Positions 12,746-24,700 of a stretch of 64,000 nt of DNA are shown one piece after another. This DNA comes from Buddleja alternifolia. Lineage: Eukaryota; Streptophyta; Magnoliopsida; Lamiales; Scrophulariaceae. Location: positions 20,666,195-20,730,194 of the forward strand of contig CM033394.1 in the NCBI GenBank assembly GCA_019426215.1, written 5' to 3'. Both the position numbers and the translations under genes were made by a program. Positions within the stretch are counted from its first letter, which is position 1. Every line of letters starts with the position of its first letter. The notes beneath the pieces were generated by a model that saw nothing but the letters and a program-made list of their open reading frames with translations, had not been told where the DNA came from and did not search any database.

Positions 12746-14170
12746 AGCCAACTATTTGGGGGGAAATTTTTTAGAAAAAAATACTTACGGGATAAAGATC
12801 TTCTTGAATGCGAAGTGGCAGGTGATTCCTCAGCACAATGGAAAGGTATTTTAAGGAGCACCAAGAAGATTCAAGGATGGATAAGGTGGAGAGTTAGAAG
12901 CGGTTCTACCATCTCCTTTTAGTTTGATAGATGGTTTGCTAAAGAGCCCCTTTGTGACCTCATACACGGAGAGATTCTTGAAGAGGAAGTTCATATAAGG
13001 GTTGAGGTTGCCATTGACAATCATGGGATTGGAACTTGGACAAAATTAAAACGCCTATCCCGGAAACGATAGTGAACAAGATTAAAAGCACTCTTGTTCC
13101 CATGAATCATCTGGAAGGGGATAAACGAGTATGGTTTGCTACGACCAATGGTAAATTTACTTGTAAATTTGCCTACTCGATTCATTTGGAAGAAATGGAC
13201 GGTGGTCGAGGCCAAGTGTGGCAATGGATTTGGAACCTGAAGTGTCCGAACAAGATGAAGAATTTCATTTGGCTTTTTCAACAAGAAGGACTTGTCACAA
13301 ATGCTCTCCGGTTTGATCGTCATATGGCAATATCTCATAGATGTGCTAGGTCCAATTCTGCCCGGGAAGATTAGATCCATGCTATCTGGGATTGTCCTTT
13401 CGCAAAAGAGGTTTGGGAATTTATTGTTCAACCGACACTTTTTCAACACTTTTGCTCGATTCCAGCCTTCGATTGGTTTCGTGATAACTTACGGACTAAT
13501 ATGAGGAATAACTTCATTTTTAAGGGAAAAATCACAAGCTTAAGGGAAGCTCTTGGAGATATCCATCGTTCAACTTATGATCTTTATTCAGCGTTCCCCG
13601 ACACTACAAAGCTGAATTGGAAGGAACAGAGGGACTGAAATGGGATAAGCCCCCTACGGGATTTTGGAAACTGAATACGGACGGTAGCTTTATGAGTTCA
13701 AAAAACAATGTGGCGACGGGAGGCTTAATTCGTGATGAAATGGGGAGTTGGATAATCGGATTTTCTAGAAATATTGGACCCCGATCAATCATCGAGGCCG
13801 AACTCCTAGCGTTAAGGGAAGGTCTTTAAATTGCTTGGGAACGTCGACCTCGGGGTATCATTGTGGAGGTTGACTCCAAAGTTGCGTGGAAGCTAGTTTC
13901 GAGGGTCAACGTGGAAGATCACCCCCTCAGTTGCATCATTATGGATTGTAGAGGACTTCTGAGGAAATCTTGGGATAGTGACTTCCGCCATATCCTAAGG
14001 GAAAAGAATATATGCGCTGATATTTTGGCTAAGCTCGGTCAGGATTCTATTGGGAAGAATCATATTTGGGTAAATCCTCCGGAGGAGGTTGAGTCCTGGA
14101 TCTTTGAGGGGATGAGTCTCTAATGTAATTTTCTGCTTTATTCCGTTTTATCACAAAAATAAAAATAAAA
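12746..14170 (+). mobile_element. 5'-truncated LINE retrotransposon
   Basis: An exact 15-bp TSD (AATAAACTAAAGATT at 12731-12745 and 14171-14185) brackets a 1.4-kb insert ending in an A-rich tail. This is the mark of target-primed reverse transcription. The insert holds only the 3' part of a plant LINE second reading frame: a zinc-binding region and RNase H. The endonuclease and RT domains are absent, as usual for 5'-truncated copies. Confidence 0.92.
12790..14123 (+). pseudogene. LINE ORF2 C-terminus: zf-RVT-like region and RNase H
   Basis: First comes a zf-RVT-like stretch (VWFATTNGKFTCKFAY, WIWNLKCPNKMKNFIW, then IWDCPFAKEVW in a shifted frame). A Ribonuclease H domain of the RVT_3 type follows from about 13640. 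The four acidic positions expected for RNase H are present: Asp in LNTDGS, Glu in IEAELLAL, Asp in VEVDS and Asp in NICADILAKLG. Stops at 12918 or thereabouts, 13372 (TAG) and 13827 (TAA within the RNase H domain), plus frameshifts, make it non-functional. Confidence 0.85.
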
Positions 14171-14185
14171 AATAAACTAAAGATT

Positions 14186-14640
14186 GACTCCCATTGCACA
14201 GTAAATGGCAATAGAAAAGCCCTCCAAGTCTACAAGCTCCTCAATCAATATATTTTTGGGCCAACGCTAACACCACATATCACTAGACTAGTACGCCCTC
14301 TCAAACAATTTCCACAGCACCTTCTTACCCACCAGTCCACCATAATTACGCCCAATACACACACAAGATTTCACAAATCTACGCTCATGTATTATGCGTG
14401 TCTATATATTCACACAATGACAATTACATTTCTGCAAACTGGAGTACACACTGGGTCATTATATATAATTGCACCACATATTATTTTATTTCTTCAATTT
14501 TTTTACAAATTCAACACCAAAAAACTTGTTATTTAACTAAACCTCTCTCTCACCCCATTCTTTCTTTCTCTCTCTTTCCTTTTCTTTTCTCAATACCCTT
14601 GAGGAATCCCTCAGTTTCGGAGCGCTCTGATTCTCTATGC

Positions 14641-14671
<31 letters not shown>

Positions 14672-14872
14672 CAAGTAAAAGCCAAACTTCTGTTGGATGC
14701 ATCACTTTCTGATGGTTGTGTTGTGTGTTGCGGTTGTTGCCCAATGTCGATATAATTTAATCATTCAACTACAATATTAGACTACAATATTAGTCCTAGA
14801 TTCCGAGATCACATTGATTGTTGTTATTAATATTAGTGTGTTGGAACTAAAGCGAGTCTAATCAATCATAAA
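14186..14872 (+). promoter_or_regulatory. upstream region and likely 5' leader of the ORP gene
   Basis: The 690 bp before the ORP start hold no other gene. A CT-rich tract (14540-14600, CTCTCTCTC and TTTCTTTCTCTC runs), common in plant 5' leaders, is followed by an AT dinucleotide run. I cannot place the TATA box or transcript start with confidence. Confidence 0.4.
14640..14667. repeat. AT dinucleotide microsatellite
   Basis: About 12 uninterrupted AT units lie roughly 210 bp upstream of the ORP start codon, probably in the leader or core promoter. Length is likely to vary between individuals. Confidence 0.9.
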
Positions 14873-17800
14873 ATGCGGGTGAAGGAAATGCACCCGCTGT
14901 GCTGCATAACGTTGGAGAGTCCGGCGATCGGAGATGGTTCGCCGGAGCCGACGCTGTTGAGAACAGGGTCGGCGGTGAATTTCTCCGGCGGTGGATCTGA
15001 CAGAGGAGGATCTGACGCCGTCAGCAGCAGCACTAGCGTGGCGGGGATCCTGTACAAGTGGACCAACTACGGGAAGGGGTGGCGATCCAGATGGTTCACT
15101 TTACGAAACAACGGCGTCCTCTCTTACTCAAAGACGCGCCGCCCCGACGCGCCTCCGCCGGGAAACGACGTCCTTCTGATTGGCTCCGCCACCGGGAACC
15201 GACGGAGCGGCAGCAGAAAACAGAGCAAAAGTGTCGGCATTGTCCATTTAAAGGTCTCTCGGTAAACAAACAAACTATTTATTTCATTTCATTTCATGTT
15301 TCTTTTTTTTTTTTTTTTTTTGAAATTGTGGTCTGCAACTGAAAGCTGGGGCTTTGTCTTTTTTTATTGAGTGGTGGTGTGGTACATAATATATATAAGA
15401 TGTTTCCATTATGGGGAAACAAATTGAATCCGGCAAATTTTGTTTACCATTTATCCTCCCACAGATAACTTTTTTGATAACTGAGCCCCTTTTTTTCGTA
15501 TATTTGTATTAACCATAGGTCGGTCTGGTCTGTAAGAAGATTTTGTTGAAATGCTGCACCAATATTTACTTTGTTTTTTCTTAAGCATGATTTAACTGGA
15601 TGTTAATCTAAAGTGGGTCACATCAGCAGGTGGGAGTTCCAAATATAGGGCAAACTATGGTAGGCCTCAGCTAGGTTTCTTTTTTTCATGGTTTTGTTTG
15701 TAACGTCTGGTCACATCAACACTCTCTTTTTCTTTTTTTTTTTTTCTTTTTCACTTCTCTGCTTTGCCTTCAACAACTGATAACAATTTCTATTTGATTT
15801 TTTTTTTCGGTCTAAATTAAAAAGAAGCCCATTATTTAGTGAAAAATTGAAGAAAATTCTCTTGAGAAAACCCACTTGAGTTGACTTGACTTGCTGTGCA
15901 GAAAGGATATCCCATTATTTAGTAGGTTGTTTGGGGGAAGTCCTAAACACGCAAAGTTAAACCTTTTTTTCTTTCTGTCTGTCAATAAAATATTCCAGTT
16001 TAAAGAATGGTAGATCTAGGTGTAATTTGTTAGATAGGATAAAGTAGTGTGTTTGACCCTTTTTTTCTTGTTACTGTTTGTGTAATAATAGTTATATCTG
16101 CTTTGTTTTTTTTTTAATGGAAATTGATAGTTTCTGTAAAAAACCACAAAACTAATAAAGAACTGGGAATAGGATATTCTGGCACTTGTGTGGTGTAGTT
16201 CTTGGTATACACTATTTGCAATATTGTAGTTTTATACTGCTTAGTTTTATACTGCTTTTTGGGGCGTAATTCATTGTCTGTTGGAATTTACTATTAGTAT
16301 TCTTTCACATCAAAGATATATCTGGGGGCTGTTTTTGGCAGTAGGGAAGTAATGTTTCTGGTCCTGTTAGAACAGTTTACATTCTTTGTATTTTTGTGTA
16401 TGTCTCTTGGTGCTGGAACCAGTTTGTAGTCTTTGCAATGTTTTCTATTTGGCCCCTCCTCACATGTTTTATTTCCCCCGAGTAGGGTAGGGTCTTCCAA
16501 GGTGTCTTTAAAATGGTATTAGTAATTTCAATTCGGTGTGTGACAGTTTCTTACCAATTTTCAAATGAATTAATCTGGCCTTTGTCAATTTGCTTTTCTT
16601 TTCCATTTTTGTGAGTGATTTGTTTTGAAATGAATTAAACTGGTATGACTCTTGTGCATTGGGCAATAACATAACAAGTTTTGAAATTGTTTGCAGATCT
16701 CATCGTTTCGTGAGAGCAAGTCGGATGATAGGCGCTTTTATATATTTACAGCTACAAAAACTCTTCATTTAAGAACTAATTCCAAGAAAGAAAGAGTGGC
16801 CTGGATACAGGCTTTGATTTCAACAAGCAGCCTCTTTTCATTGAGACAGCAGAATGACAACACTCCCATTCTAACTAGAGATTTATCAATATCAACTGAA
16901 AGGCTGAAGCAGCGTTTGGAGGAGGAGGGCATTGGTGAGGGTCTTGTTAAGGATTGTGAGCAGATCATGCTCTCAGAATTTTCTGGTGTACAAGGACAAT
17001 TTCAGGTTCTTTGCGAGGAGCGTTCCAATTTGCTGGATACATTGAGACAATTAGAGGTACATATACCAGAGAAGCATAGCAAGATATTAATCATTCACAA
17101 TTGTTTTTCAAGTAGTTGAGTTAGTATAATCTTTATCAACCAACTATTTGGTCAGTAAGAGAACCAATATTCGATTCAGTCTAGCTGGCTTTTGCCACAG
17201 TCAATGATAACCAATATAATCCATTTTGTCATTCCTTTAAAGTTAATCTTTTTGATGATTGATATGCAATTTAACTTTATAAAAGATGACGTTAGAGGTT
17301 GGCCTTCTCAATTCTTGCGAAATTGCAATTTAGATATGATCTGAGACTTGTGAACTTTCACAATATGAGTTATCGATCTCAATTGTGTTTTGAGGAATAT
17401 TTACAGGGACAAAGTTTGTACTATTGTCTCTCATACCAAACTCATCTACTCACAACGTTTTGATGAACCATACTGTGCCTAAAAGAATTATGAGAACAAA
17501 CACCATTTAATATGAATTTTAGTTTACTTGAAAACCTGCATTGATTTTTGTATCATAAGTAGCTATGCGCTGAAGAATCTCATTGAATGACATCTTCAAT
17601 TAATACATTAATGTTGTTGTAGTAGTTTGCCATATTATTCAGTCTTTCTGCAGTCACTCATTAATGGAAGCTGTGGTTGTCTTTATGAAGTAATATATGA
17701 ATTATCCTTTTTTGGTGCAGTTATCAATTCAACAAGGTCCGTGACAAGTAATCCATGCTATCTTATTTATGTCTATTATAAGCCTCCTCTTTCATTGAAT

Positions 17801-20800
17801 ATCTCTAATATTCTTGGTGAATCAAGTTGCTTATCAGTAGAATCTCTATTTGTTTCTCATAAGAGGATAAATTTCTTTCCATTACCGTAAACACTTGATA
17901 CCACATTTGTAGTTTGAATCATCATCACATTTTTTAATGAGTACCATAGTTGCTATCACTTAATAATGATGCATACATTTTTATAATTCTATAACACTGT
18001 CTTAATATTATCATAGTTGTTATCACTTTATAATGATGCATACATTTTTAGTATTCTATAACATGACTTAATAATTACTATAGTTGTTATCATTTTATAA
18101 TGATGCATTCATTTCCTCTATCATTTATAATTGAAGGCAAAATTATTTGAACATAGAATAACTTACTTGAATGATTTGTCAATATGGGCGGATTTTAGGG
18201 TCTAACCTTTAATTAGTAGAATCTTGAGAATTTCAATTGGAAGCAGTGTAACATAAGCTTTTCTAATTTTACTTTTCCAGGCAGCCAATATTGAGGGTGA
18301 AACATCTGGAATTAATGATGGTGAATATCAATTGATGAAGCACGAGTACACAAGTCTGGGCCGAGGAAAATACAGTGGTAAAACTCATCTCTTCATACTC
18401 CTTTTCTTCCTCGAGGAATGAACGATAAATACTGGTCACAATGTCTTCCTATTTCAGTACTTTAATTCTGTAACTTTGTGGGTCTTTCTTGAGTCACATA
18501 GTCCTAGTGATCAGAATTTACATGATAATATAAACACAGAGAAGTACTCCTGATTTTATCGATATCTGTTTTGAATGTGGACGAGCATTTGTAATTGGTG
18601 AATATAACTTTATTTTAGAAGTCCATATATATTGCTGTACATATTCCGTTCATTTCAGTCGATGGATTTTTAAATCACATCTGATCTAGTGCCAAAAAAG
18701 AAAAAAAGGGTTCGAAGTTTGGGAATCAACTGAAATCCTTGTTAGTCTGACCTAGAACTCCTCAACTACTTTCCATTAGCTAATAATGGAGTCTTACTTA
18801 TAGATAATGGGGTTTGTGATCGATATGGGGTGTACATAAACCTGCTTAACCCGCCCGAACCGCTCAATCCGAGCCGATCCGTCTGAAAATCGGTTTAAGG
18901 TTTTTAAATAATAGTTACGGTTTGAAAATATTGCAACCCGCCACTTTCTGGTTGGGTGATGGGTTTAATAATTGCAACCTGTCTAACCCGCAACCCAACC
19001 GCTAATTATATATGTTACACATATATGTATATATAGTTAAAGAATAACACCAATCTTTGAAAACAATATATACATATGTACTCTTTAACAAGAGTGGTTT
19101 TATTTATATTCACATAAAACTTTATTTTTTATTTGGGCAAAAAAGTTCAATACCTTGTTTGAAACACTTGTTTTTATTTGATTTGAAAAAAGATTCATTT
19201 TCCTAAAGAAATATATATTATATATATTTATGATTAATTTATATAACAATTTAATTTGATTAATATTCCAGAGTTTTCACTAATTTCAATTATGATAATA
19301 TGATTTTTATTTAGTAATACCTCTTATTCTTGTATGGCCCGCCCACTCAATTTTTTTAATTAAATCTACAACAAATATGTTCTTTAATATTTAACTTACT
19401 AGTTGTAACTACAAATAAGTCGGAAGAATTATTATAATTTGAAATTCCGCCAACCCGCCCATTAAATACCTTCAACCCGACCAACCCGAACTGCTCAGTT
19501 TAAAAAGATAATTATGCGGTTTCTGCTTGATATTTTTTTAATCCACAGAGGTCTGGTCGGGTTGATTTTTTTTCATAAAGCCGCCCGAACTCGACCACGT
19601 ACACCCCTAATGATCAACAACCAAGTTTACTTAAATATGTCAGTGCTACAATGCACCTCATATATATGCACTCCATAATTGCATAAATGCTTGCATGGTG
19701 TATATGAAGTGGTAAATGTATCTATATATTTTAATTATCAAAATCTCTTGACGCAGTCGAATTCCTTTTGCTATTTGACTGAATATTGAAAACCTTTGTC
19801 TTCTTTGGCTTTAAGGGCACAAATATTGCTCTTTGTTTTCATATATTTCGAACACTCCGTTGCAACGTTCACTCACTTTAAAGATGTTTCTTCTTCCCCT
19901 CTTACTTCTCTTATTACATGCCTCACTGAATTTGCAAACTATTAGTACTTAAAAAATTAAGTTTCTAGTCTTCATTGGCACGAACTATGATGCAGATTGA
20001 TATATGTCGAAAGCACAAACTTTTGTAGATCATATGGAATAGTTCCTTTTTACTATTCATTTCTTTGACCTGTTAGAACATGTTTATTTAGTTTCATATT
20101 TGACTGATGAAGAGCATGTTTTTTTTTTTATATATATCTGGGGTCACTGTATTCTTATCTTATTTCATAAAAGACTAAATACTAACCTCCTTTGATATAA
20201 TACACTACTACTTCAGAAGGCTTATTTATCATGTTTTGAGAGTTAAGACTGTGTACTACCTCAGAACTTTATGCAGTATTCTGAATTGTGCAGTCTATTT
20301 GTCTCCTTAAAATCTCAATATGTTTGCAGAATGGAGCACTACTGAATCATCGGATGATATTGAAAAGCAAGAGCTATCAGATGAGGAGGAAACTCACTTC
20401 TTTGATACAAACGAGGATTTTTCTGAACCGACTAGTAGTTCTCGGTCAATATGTGTAGATCACATCGAAGATGCAAAGAAAAATGTAATTGAGTCAAGAT
20501 ACCCATATGTTGAGAGAAGGAAGAAGTTACCTGATCCAATCGAGAAAGAGAAAGGAGTCAGCCTATGGTCTATGATAAAGGACAACATTGGTAAGGACTT
20601 GACACGAGTTTGTCTCCCTGTCTACTTTAACGAGCCAATATCATCTCTGCAAAAATGTGTTGAAGACCTAGAGTATTCTCATCTTTTGGATCAGGCATAT
20701 GAGCATGGCAAAGCGGTATGATCCGTCTATTAATTCACATCTTTATGTATCTTTTTGCTGTAATTACATAATGCCTTCCATGTATTTTGGGGTCTTTAAA

Positions 20801-23800
20801 GTACTTGCATACATCATGATAATTTTCTTTTCCCTTTCTTGTCTTTTTAATACAAAGACGTGTTAATAAAGTCCTTATAATCAATTTCACCGCTTACAAC
20901 TTGAATTCATAATTTCTTTTTCAAAGAAAAACTCTCTCCATCTTATTCCATAGTATTTGTAAAACAACTTTACTTATACCTGTTTGCCTTTGATTTTAGT
21001 GTGAACAACTTTCCTCTTATCTTCTCTAGCTTTTGCTTGTTTATTTTTTTGGTCTACAGGTTGAAACATGTTTGTGTTCAAAGGTCTATGATTCTTATAC
21101 TTCTTTCCATCCATTATAAGATGAATTTTCCAACTCTTTCAATGATATTGCTTCATTATCTATGCTGCTTTTGATAAAAAATGACTTCTAGTCGAATTGA
21201 TACCTTATACAATTATATGCCATCTCTTTCTGGCTTAATGGTTTATGAACTTCGTACTTGGTTCTCTAGATTCATGTACTATGATAACTTGGCTATGTAT
21301 TTATTGCCATGAAATATACCCGGATTTGAGGCTTGAGTTATGCCTGGTATATTAATAAAACATAATGCTGTTATTCCAGGGAAACAGCCTTATGAGGATT
21401 TTGTACGTTGCTGCTTTTGCTGTGTCTGGATACGCTTCATCAGAGGGCCGCCATTGTAAACCATTCAATCCTTTACTTGGTGAAACTTATGAAGCTGATT
21501 ATCCTGAGAAAGGAATTCGCTTCTTCTCTGAGAAGGTGGTTATGCAAATTATTTCACTAATCTTCAATACGATCCAATTTTCTGTTACCATGTATGATTT
21601 CAGAGAATGTGGTTTTTCTCCACACTACCATACAACCATCAACAAATTTGTTGGACCAACTTTCATTTTGACAAGAGCTAACCTGGTCATACGATATGCT
21701 TTTATATAACGAGCTTTTCCCTGTGGACACAACTTTCCAAATCAATAGCTATCATCACCACCACTTCCAAGGGCTTGTTTGGAGCATGTAAGGTACCGTG
21801 GGACTGCTCAAGATCTCTCTCTATCTATGGATAGAGAGTAAGGTGTGGAAGGAATGTTGTGGCTGCCCCCCTTTATGCTACTATTAGTGTGATGGGAATC
21901 AGTTTGATCTTTCCTATTATACCAGAGGCACCTCCAAAAAAGACCAACCACCATCTCCATTCCACCTTTGTTGTTACCCCATCCCCTCATTAAGGGCCAC
22001 TTTTACTTTTCAAACAGAAACAGTAGAAGAGAAAATAATGTCAAAAACCTAAGGCTATGTTTGGTTCATGGATTTTGATGAGGAAAAGTTACTTCAAATA
22101 ATACTACTTTGTGCTTTCACTCTTGGTCATTCTCATTTTCCTTTTCCTTCTCCTCACCGAAATTTACAAACCAAAAATAGCATGAGTAACTGAAGCTAAG
22201 GTAGAATACATGCATAGGTGCCATTGAGATTGACTAAAAATAGCATGAGTAACTGAAGCTAAGGTAGAATACATGCATAGGTGCCATTGAGATCGACTTA
22301 AAGCTCAGGCTTGAATCCGGCTCAATTATTAATGAGCCCAAATGAAATGAACTGAATCTTGATGTATTCACTTCCAGCACAAACTCAAACCTATACTTTC
22401 AGGTTCTAGTAGTTGAGCCTGAAACTTTTACGAGGTTGCTCGGACTTCAGTCTTTACTTTTTGAGAAGCTGGACTCATTTGTTATCCTAATTTCAACTGA
22501 GGTTGCACAGTGTAACATTTCTTGACATGGGATTACATTTGCTGCCAGGATTACTTCCTTATCTTGTTTTCTGTACTGAGCTTGAAAGGAACTGTTTTCT
22601 TGTTTTTGACCTCTGTGTTTGGAAGATTTCATACTGATCAGCTCTTTCTTCAAATAGGTCAGTCACCACCCTACACTCATTGCTTGTCACTGTGAAGGTA
22701 AAGGCTGGAAATTTTGGTGCGACACTAACATTAAATCAAAATTTTGGGGGAGATCAATTCAACTCGATCCTGTTGGAACTCTTAATTTGGAGTTTGATGA
22801 TGGGGAGATCTTCCAGTGGAGCAAGGTGCATAGCACAACTCGTTTACTCATGAGCAATTCATGGATGATCATATATTGATTATGTTTTCATCTCACAACG
22901 CTAATTTAAATTTCACTCTGTTGCTCTCAGGTGACAACCAGCATCTATAATCTTATACTTGGTAATATATATTGTGACCACCATGGGACAATGCATATAC
23001 GGGGTAATCGCCAGTACTCATGCAAACTCAAGTTCAAGGAGCAGTCTATTCTTGACCGTAATCCTCACCAGGTAAGTGTGGCTGCATTTCTACTAGAATT
23101 GTTAGATAGGACCTATAAATTGTTAGATTAGAGCAAGTCTTTAGAGGAAAGAATTATATTTTGTTATTATAATGTGTCAGTGGACATCTTAAAAGAGCTG
23201 TATTAACTCGACAGGTTGATGGATTTGTTGAAGATGTAATGGGGAAAAAAGTAGCACAATTATTTGGAAAGTGGGACGATAGCATGTATTATATAAATGG
23301 AGAAGGAACTGGAAACACGAAAGATAGGTCGGGGGCATCTTTATTGTGGAAAAGGAATAAGCCACCTTTAAATCTCACTCGTTATAACCTGACTTCTTTT
23401 GCTATTACACTGAATGAGTTGACACCAGGACTCAAGGTATAGATGACAGATTTCCAGTCTTCTTTTATGTTCTCTTTCCTGTTGTGTATGTCTAATTGTC
23501 TTTTATAGCTCTATCTGATTTCAAGTATTTGATCACGGATGAAGGAGAAGCTTCCACCTACAGATTCGAGACTGAGACCTGACCAACGGCATCTGGAAAA
23601 TGGTGAATATGATAAAGCAAATGCAGAGAAGCTGCGATTGGAAACACGACAAAGAATGGTTCGTCAATCAAGAATCATTTACTCCAACTAATACTTTCTC
23701 TTTCTCTTTCATACTTTACAATTTTTAAATTTGTATTTAACCTATCATACATCGACCAATCATTTTTATTTGACACATTTTACAAATTCCAACCATTTTT

Positions 23801-24700
23801 AGAAATACAACCAAACACAACATACATCACATCATTTTCACACGAATCTCCGTAGTACGCATTTCACGATAAATTGTCAGGAGTCTAACTGAAAAACATA
23901 AACCAACAAGGCCCATCTTTTTCTTACCTTTTTGTTGGTGTGGGGCATTTTCTGTTAAAGGGTGGGGGATGTTAGCATCATTATCTTCTCTTTGATTCTA
24001 TTAGAATTATATGTTTTAGATCTGGGTGTAGATATGGGACTTTGTTACATATGGTGAAGACTCTTTCTGATTTTTTTTTTTAATTTTTTTAGTACTTGTT
24101 TTGTTACCAAGTTAATCTTGATCTGCAGAGTTTTGAGAGAAAAAAAAAGGCGAGATTTAGTTTGTGAAGTGGTGATGTAGGTCTAGTATTTTAATCATGG
24201 AGTTCTCGTTTGTATGAGATTTTTAATTTCCTCTGATCAATTTAGCACAATTTATCTGCACATCTATCCAAATCATTGCAAAATTTCCTAGACACTCTTG
24301 ATTGGTTTATGGTTGTTTCATTTCAATATAGTTTTCTATATCTTCGTTGGGGGTAACAACCCATTTCATAGATAGTTCTGTTGAGAAAATTGTTAACGTC
24401 CAAAGAGCACACGCTCACCTTTTTACTCTATGATTTGTTTTAAAATATAACCATTGCAGCTGATATTACTTACAAAATATGAATTCCTGGTAAAACAATT
24501 TGTATTATATTTGATGATGACAGTCAAGGAAATTGCAAGAACACGGTTGGAAGCCCAAATGGTTCCAAAGAGAAGGTGAAGGACCATTCCATTACAAAGG
24601 TGGATATTGGGAAGCACGAGAGCAAGGAACGTGGGATGGATGCCCTAACATTTTTGGTGAGATTAGTGATGACCTCGTTAATTCGTTTGAAGGTTCCTGA
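14873..24700 (+). CDS. ORP1: oxysterol-binding protein-related protein, ORP1 group (10 coding exons)
   Basis: Coding exons: 14873-15253, 16697-17056, 18281-18377, 20330-20715, 21380-21535, 22658-22825, 22931-23071, 23215-23436, 23545-23658, 24524-24700 (TGA). They join in frame to 733 residues; plant ORP1-type proteins are about 800. A PH domain spans roughly 55-165 ([17 protein letters not shown]), a coiled-coil/acidic linker 175-330 with an FFAT-like HFFDTNE at 302-308, and the OSBP domain 335-725 with [10 protein letters not shown] and the KVSHHP fingerprint at 460-465. ORPs move sterols or phosphoinositides between membranes at contact sites; the PH domain binds phosphoinositides. The ligand here is not known. 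A second ATG five codons in (14888, MHPLCC) matches where relatives start and may be the real start. All introns are GT-AG; the acceptor before exon 9 (GATGAAG) is weak. The whole frame is open, so I take it as functional. Confidence 0.95.
17940..18125. repeat. three tandem ~65-bp repeats in ORP intron 2
   Basis: The motif ATAGTTGYTATCA, then TAATGATGCATACATTT, recurs three times with about 65-bp spacing (near 17947, 18015 and 18080). It lies between exons 2 and 3, away from the splice sites. Confidence 0.75.
18828..19608. mobile_element. palindromic transposon in ORP intron 3
   Basis: The ends are inverted: GGGGTGTACATAAAC...CCCGCCCGAAC at left against GCCGCCCGAACTCGACCACG...GTACACCCC at right. 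The arms are GC-rich in an AT-rich middle and there is no coding frame. No convincing TSD is left. It resembles Mutator-like or hAT-like non-autonomous elements; I cannot tell which. Confidence 0.65.
20395..20415 (+). other. FFAT-like motif in ORP (residues 302-308)
   Basis: The codons give HFFDTNE preceded by SDEEET. The FFAT consensus is EFFDAxE with acidic residues before it, and it binds VAP proteins of the ER. Phe2, Phe3, Asp4 and Glu7 match; position 1 is His and position 5 is Thr. Confidence 0.45.
22055..22181. mobile_element. short MITE-like palindrome in ORP intron 5
   Basis: GGCTATGTTTGGTTCATGG at the left is the inverse of CGAAATTTACAAACCAAAAATAG at the right, with pairing on into GAGGAAAAG/CCTTCTCCTC. 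At about 127 bp it is typical of a hAT-type MITE. A related element lies at 24858-24998. Confidence 0.55.
22173..22297. repeat. 63-bp tandem duplication in ORP intron 5
   Basis: AAAAATAGCATGAGTAACTG and the following 43 bases are repeated head to tail (22173-22235 and 22236-22297) with one change, so the duplication is recent. It begins at the right end of the MITE-like palindrome. Confidence 0.9.

Noticed and set aside
14550..14744. Small reading frames around the AT microsatellite as peptides upstream of ORP
   Set aside because: They are made of Tyr-Ile repeats from the microsatellite on both strands, with no sign of coding selection.
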